This document shows positions 4,493-5,731 of a stretch of DNA of 5,731 bases, one piece after another. Location of the stretch: the NCBI GenBank assembly GCA_003567575.1, contig PWZG01000537.1, forward strand, positions 1-5,731, written 5' to 3'. The stretch's first letter is position 1, and each line of letters begins with the position of its first letter. The notes beneath the pieces were generated by a model. That model was not told the DNA's origin. It ran no database searches and saw nothing but the letters and a program-made list of their open reading frames with translations. Origin of the DNA: PVC group bacterium. Lineage in GTDB: Bacteria > Verrucomicrobiota > Kiritimatiellia > CAIKKV01 > PXCX01. A program made the position numbers and the translations under genes.

Positions 4493-5731
4493 GCGACTGT
4501 TGATCGTGTTCCCGTATGTTCCGCTGACGGCGCTGATGCTGACGGCAACGTTACGGTTTGTGACGGGGCACGATATGTCGCGGCTAATGCTGCGTGTTGC
4601 GCAAGCCGTACAACTGATCGCGGGCACAATGTTGATCATCCGGTTCGCGTACTTGGACGATACCGTGCTTGAAGTGCCGCTGAGCGTCTGGCAACATTCG
4701 ATCCTGCTGCGGTTCGATGCATGGAAAATGTATTTCATGACGGCATACCTTGTGCCTCTGTTGTTGTCGTTTTTGCGGCGGGACGAATGGCGCAATCCGA
4801 CATTACGCATGGTATTCATGTTTTATCTCGGCGGTTGCAGCAGTTTGATCGTGGCCGGCGATGTATTCAATTTTTTCGTCGCGTATGAACTTATGATCAT
4901 GGCGGCCTACGTGTTGGTGGCGGCGCGCGGCCGGTATTTTGCCGCCGTCAGATACATGTTTTTCGGCGCCGCCAGCTCGGTGCCGTTTTTGGCTGGAATC
5001 ATCGTGTTGTATCGCACCAGCGGTTCGCTCGCCTTTCCGCAAGCCGAGATGATGGCTGCCTGGCCGGAAGCCAATCTGGCTTGGATGCTGCTCTTTTTCA
5101 GCGTCGCGTTTATGATTAAGGCCGCTTTTTTTCCCGTGTCCGCCTGGGTTGCCGCCTGCCATTCCGCGACAGTACCGGTCATGTCAACGTTTCTGGGATC
5201 GTTCACAATTTTCAGCGGCATTTACGGGATGGTATACCTCGTGTTACAACCCGCGCTGGCGGCCGGTTTCGAACCGGCGATAATGTTTCTTCGCTGGATT
5301 TCCATGGCTACACTGCTGGGATCCGGACTGTTCCTCTTTTATGAACCGGATCTGAAACGTTGTGTCGCCGGCAGTACGGTGTATACGATCGGCGGTATCG
5401 GACTGCTGTTATCAGGCGGTTCGATCGACGTGGCGCTTGCCTATATGGTCGTACACGCCGCTTATAAATCCGCGATGTTTCTGATCGTGGACCGCCTTGC
5501 GACGGATGACGGTTTACATGTACGCGGCGATCTGTCTTACCTGCTGGCGGGCGGTATCGCCACCGGTATTGTCGCCGGCTTGTTCCCCGGCATGGTGCAT
5601 TTCCTTAAAATGAATATTGATGAGCATTCAGCGATTTATCAGACGGTCGGATTGATCGCCATGACGATGTTTCTCGGCGGATTCCTGAAGTTCCGCTACC
5701 ACTTGACTATCGGGGACGGTGAAACCCGGAC
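4482..5731 (+). CDS. Mrp/Mnh antiporter subunit D (NuoM/NuoN-like), 3' end missing
   Basis: MnhD (MrpD) is a proton- or sodium-translocating subunit homologous to NuoM/NuoN/NuoL of complex I. The frame is open through to the window edge, giving 416 codons; members have about 480-510 residues, so the C-terminus lies outside. Conserved features seen: Glu136 in AYELMIMAAY (the TM5 glutamate region), Lys213 in MIKAAFFPVSAW (the TM7 lysine), LKR at 291-293 followed by AGSTVYTIGGIGLLL, the HAAYKSAMFL motif with His325 and Lys329, and GLFPGMVHFLK at 366-376. The usual LPdAH--aP-pVSA segment is altered to VAACHSATVPVMS (residues 223-235), keeping the His and Pro. The start is ATG 4482, with GGAGG (4465-4469) 12 bases upstream, a rather long spacing; no other in-frame start is near. 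The long ORFs on the complementary strand here are shadows. Confidence 0.9.
   Translation, partial: MISERLLIVFPYVPLTALMLTATLRFVTGHDMSRLMLRVAQAVQLIAGTMLIIRFAYLDDTVLEVPLSVWQHSILLRFDAWKMYFMTAYLVPLLLSFLRRDEWRNPTLRMVFMFYLGGCSSLIVAGDVFNFFVAYELMIMAAYVLVAARGRYFAAVRYMFFGAASSVPFLAGIIVLYRTSGSLAFPQAEMMAAWPEANLAWMLLFFSVAFMIKAAFFPVSAWVAACHSATVPVMSTFLGSFTIFSGIYGMVYLVLQPALAAGFEPAIMFLRWISMATLLGSGLFLFYEPDLKRCVAGSTVYTIGGIGLLLSGGSIDVALAYMVVHAAYKSAMFLIVDRLATDDGLHVRGDLSYLLAGGIATGIVAGLFPGMVHFLKMNIDEHSAIYQTVGLIAMTMFLGGFLKFRYHLTIGDGETR

Noticed and set aside
4415..4819. 134-codon ORF on the complementary strand
   Set aside because: It lies opposite mnhC and mnhD, its translation has no family pattern, and the + strand genes are well supported.
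4803..5162. 119-codon ORF on the complementary strand, His/Gly/Lys-rich
   Set aside because: It is antisense to the conserved core of mnhD and is low in complexity, typical of a shadow frame.

Overview
The window carries the front part of a multi-subunit cation/proton antiporter operon of the Mrp/Mnh type. Several subunits look more like the separate membrane-arm subunits of Mbh-type hydrogenase/antiporter complexes than like classical fused MrpA. The host is a Gram-negative-like bacterium of intermediate G+C, since the window has TraB/GumN-family and nitrogen-PTS-type proteins and good Shine-Dalgarno sites. A gammaproteobacterium is a guess only; the sequence does not fix the taxon. No tRNA, rRNA, CRISPR array or insertion sequence was seen.

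Layout, all on the + strand. Bases 1-200 hold no gene I can support. Bases 201-1151 encode a TraB/GumN-family protein with an N-terminal membrane anchor. A 65-base gap with an imperfect hairpin (1166-1195) separates it from the antiporter genes. These are mnhE (1217-1786, probable TTG start), mnhF (1803-2063), mnhG (2060-2356) and a stand-alone DUF4040/MbhD-type subunit (2353-2658). Next come two soluble, regulator-like genes: a PTS EIIA (PtsN/fructose type) protein (2591-3037) that overlaps the MbhD-type gene by 68 bases, and a small PII-like protein (3048-3368). A 137-base spacer follows with five degenerate tandem copies of a 13-bp unit and a possible 44-residue ORF (3375-3509). The membrane subunits then resume with mnhB (3506-3937), an MbhE-like subunit (3918-4178), mnhC (4175-4492) and mnhD (4482 to beyond the right edge).

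The membrane genes overlap or abut (ATGA/GTGA junctions and 11-20 base overlaps), which points to a translationally coupled polycistronic unit. Together MnhB-G, the DUF4040 subunit and the MbhE-like subunit would form most of an Mrp-type complex. The large MrpA-type (NuoL-like) subunit is not in the window; a second NuoL/NuoM-like protein or an enzymatic module may lie downstream.

The most interesting point is the EIIA plus PII-like pair placed inside the structural operon, between the two pieces that are fused at the C-terminus of classical MrpA. This suggests an antiporter whose activity is set by PTS phosphorylation state and/or a nucleotide or metabolite signal. That role is inferred from gene position and family, not shown by the sequence.
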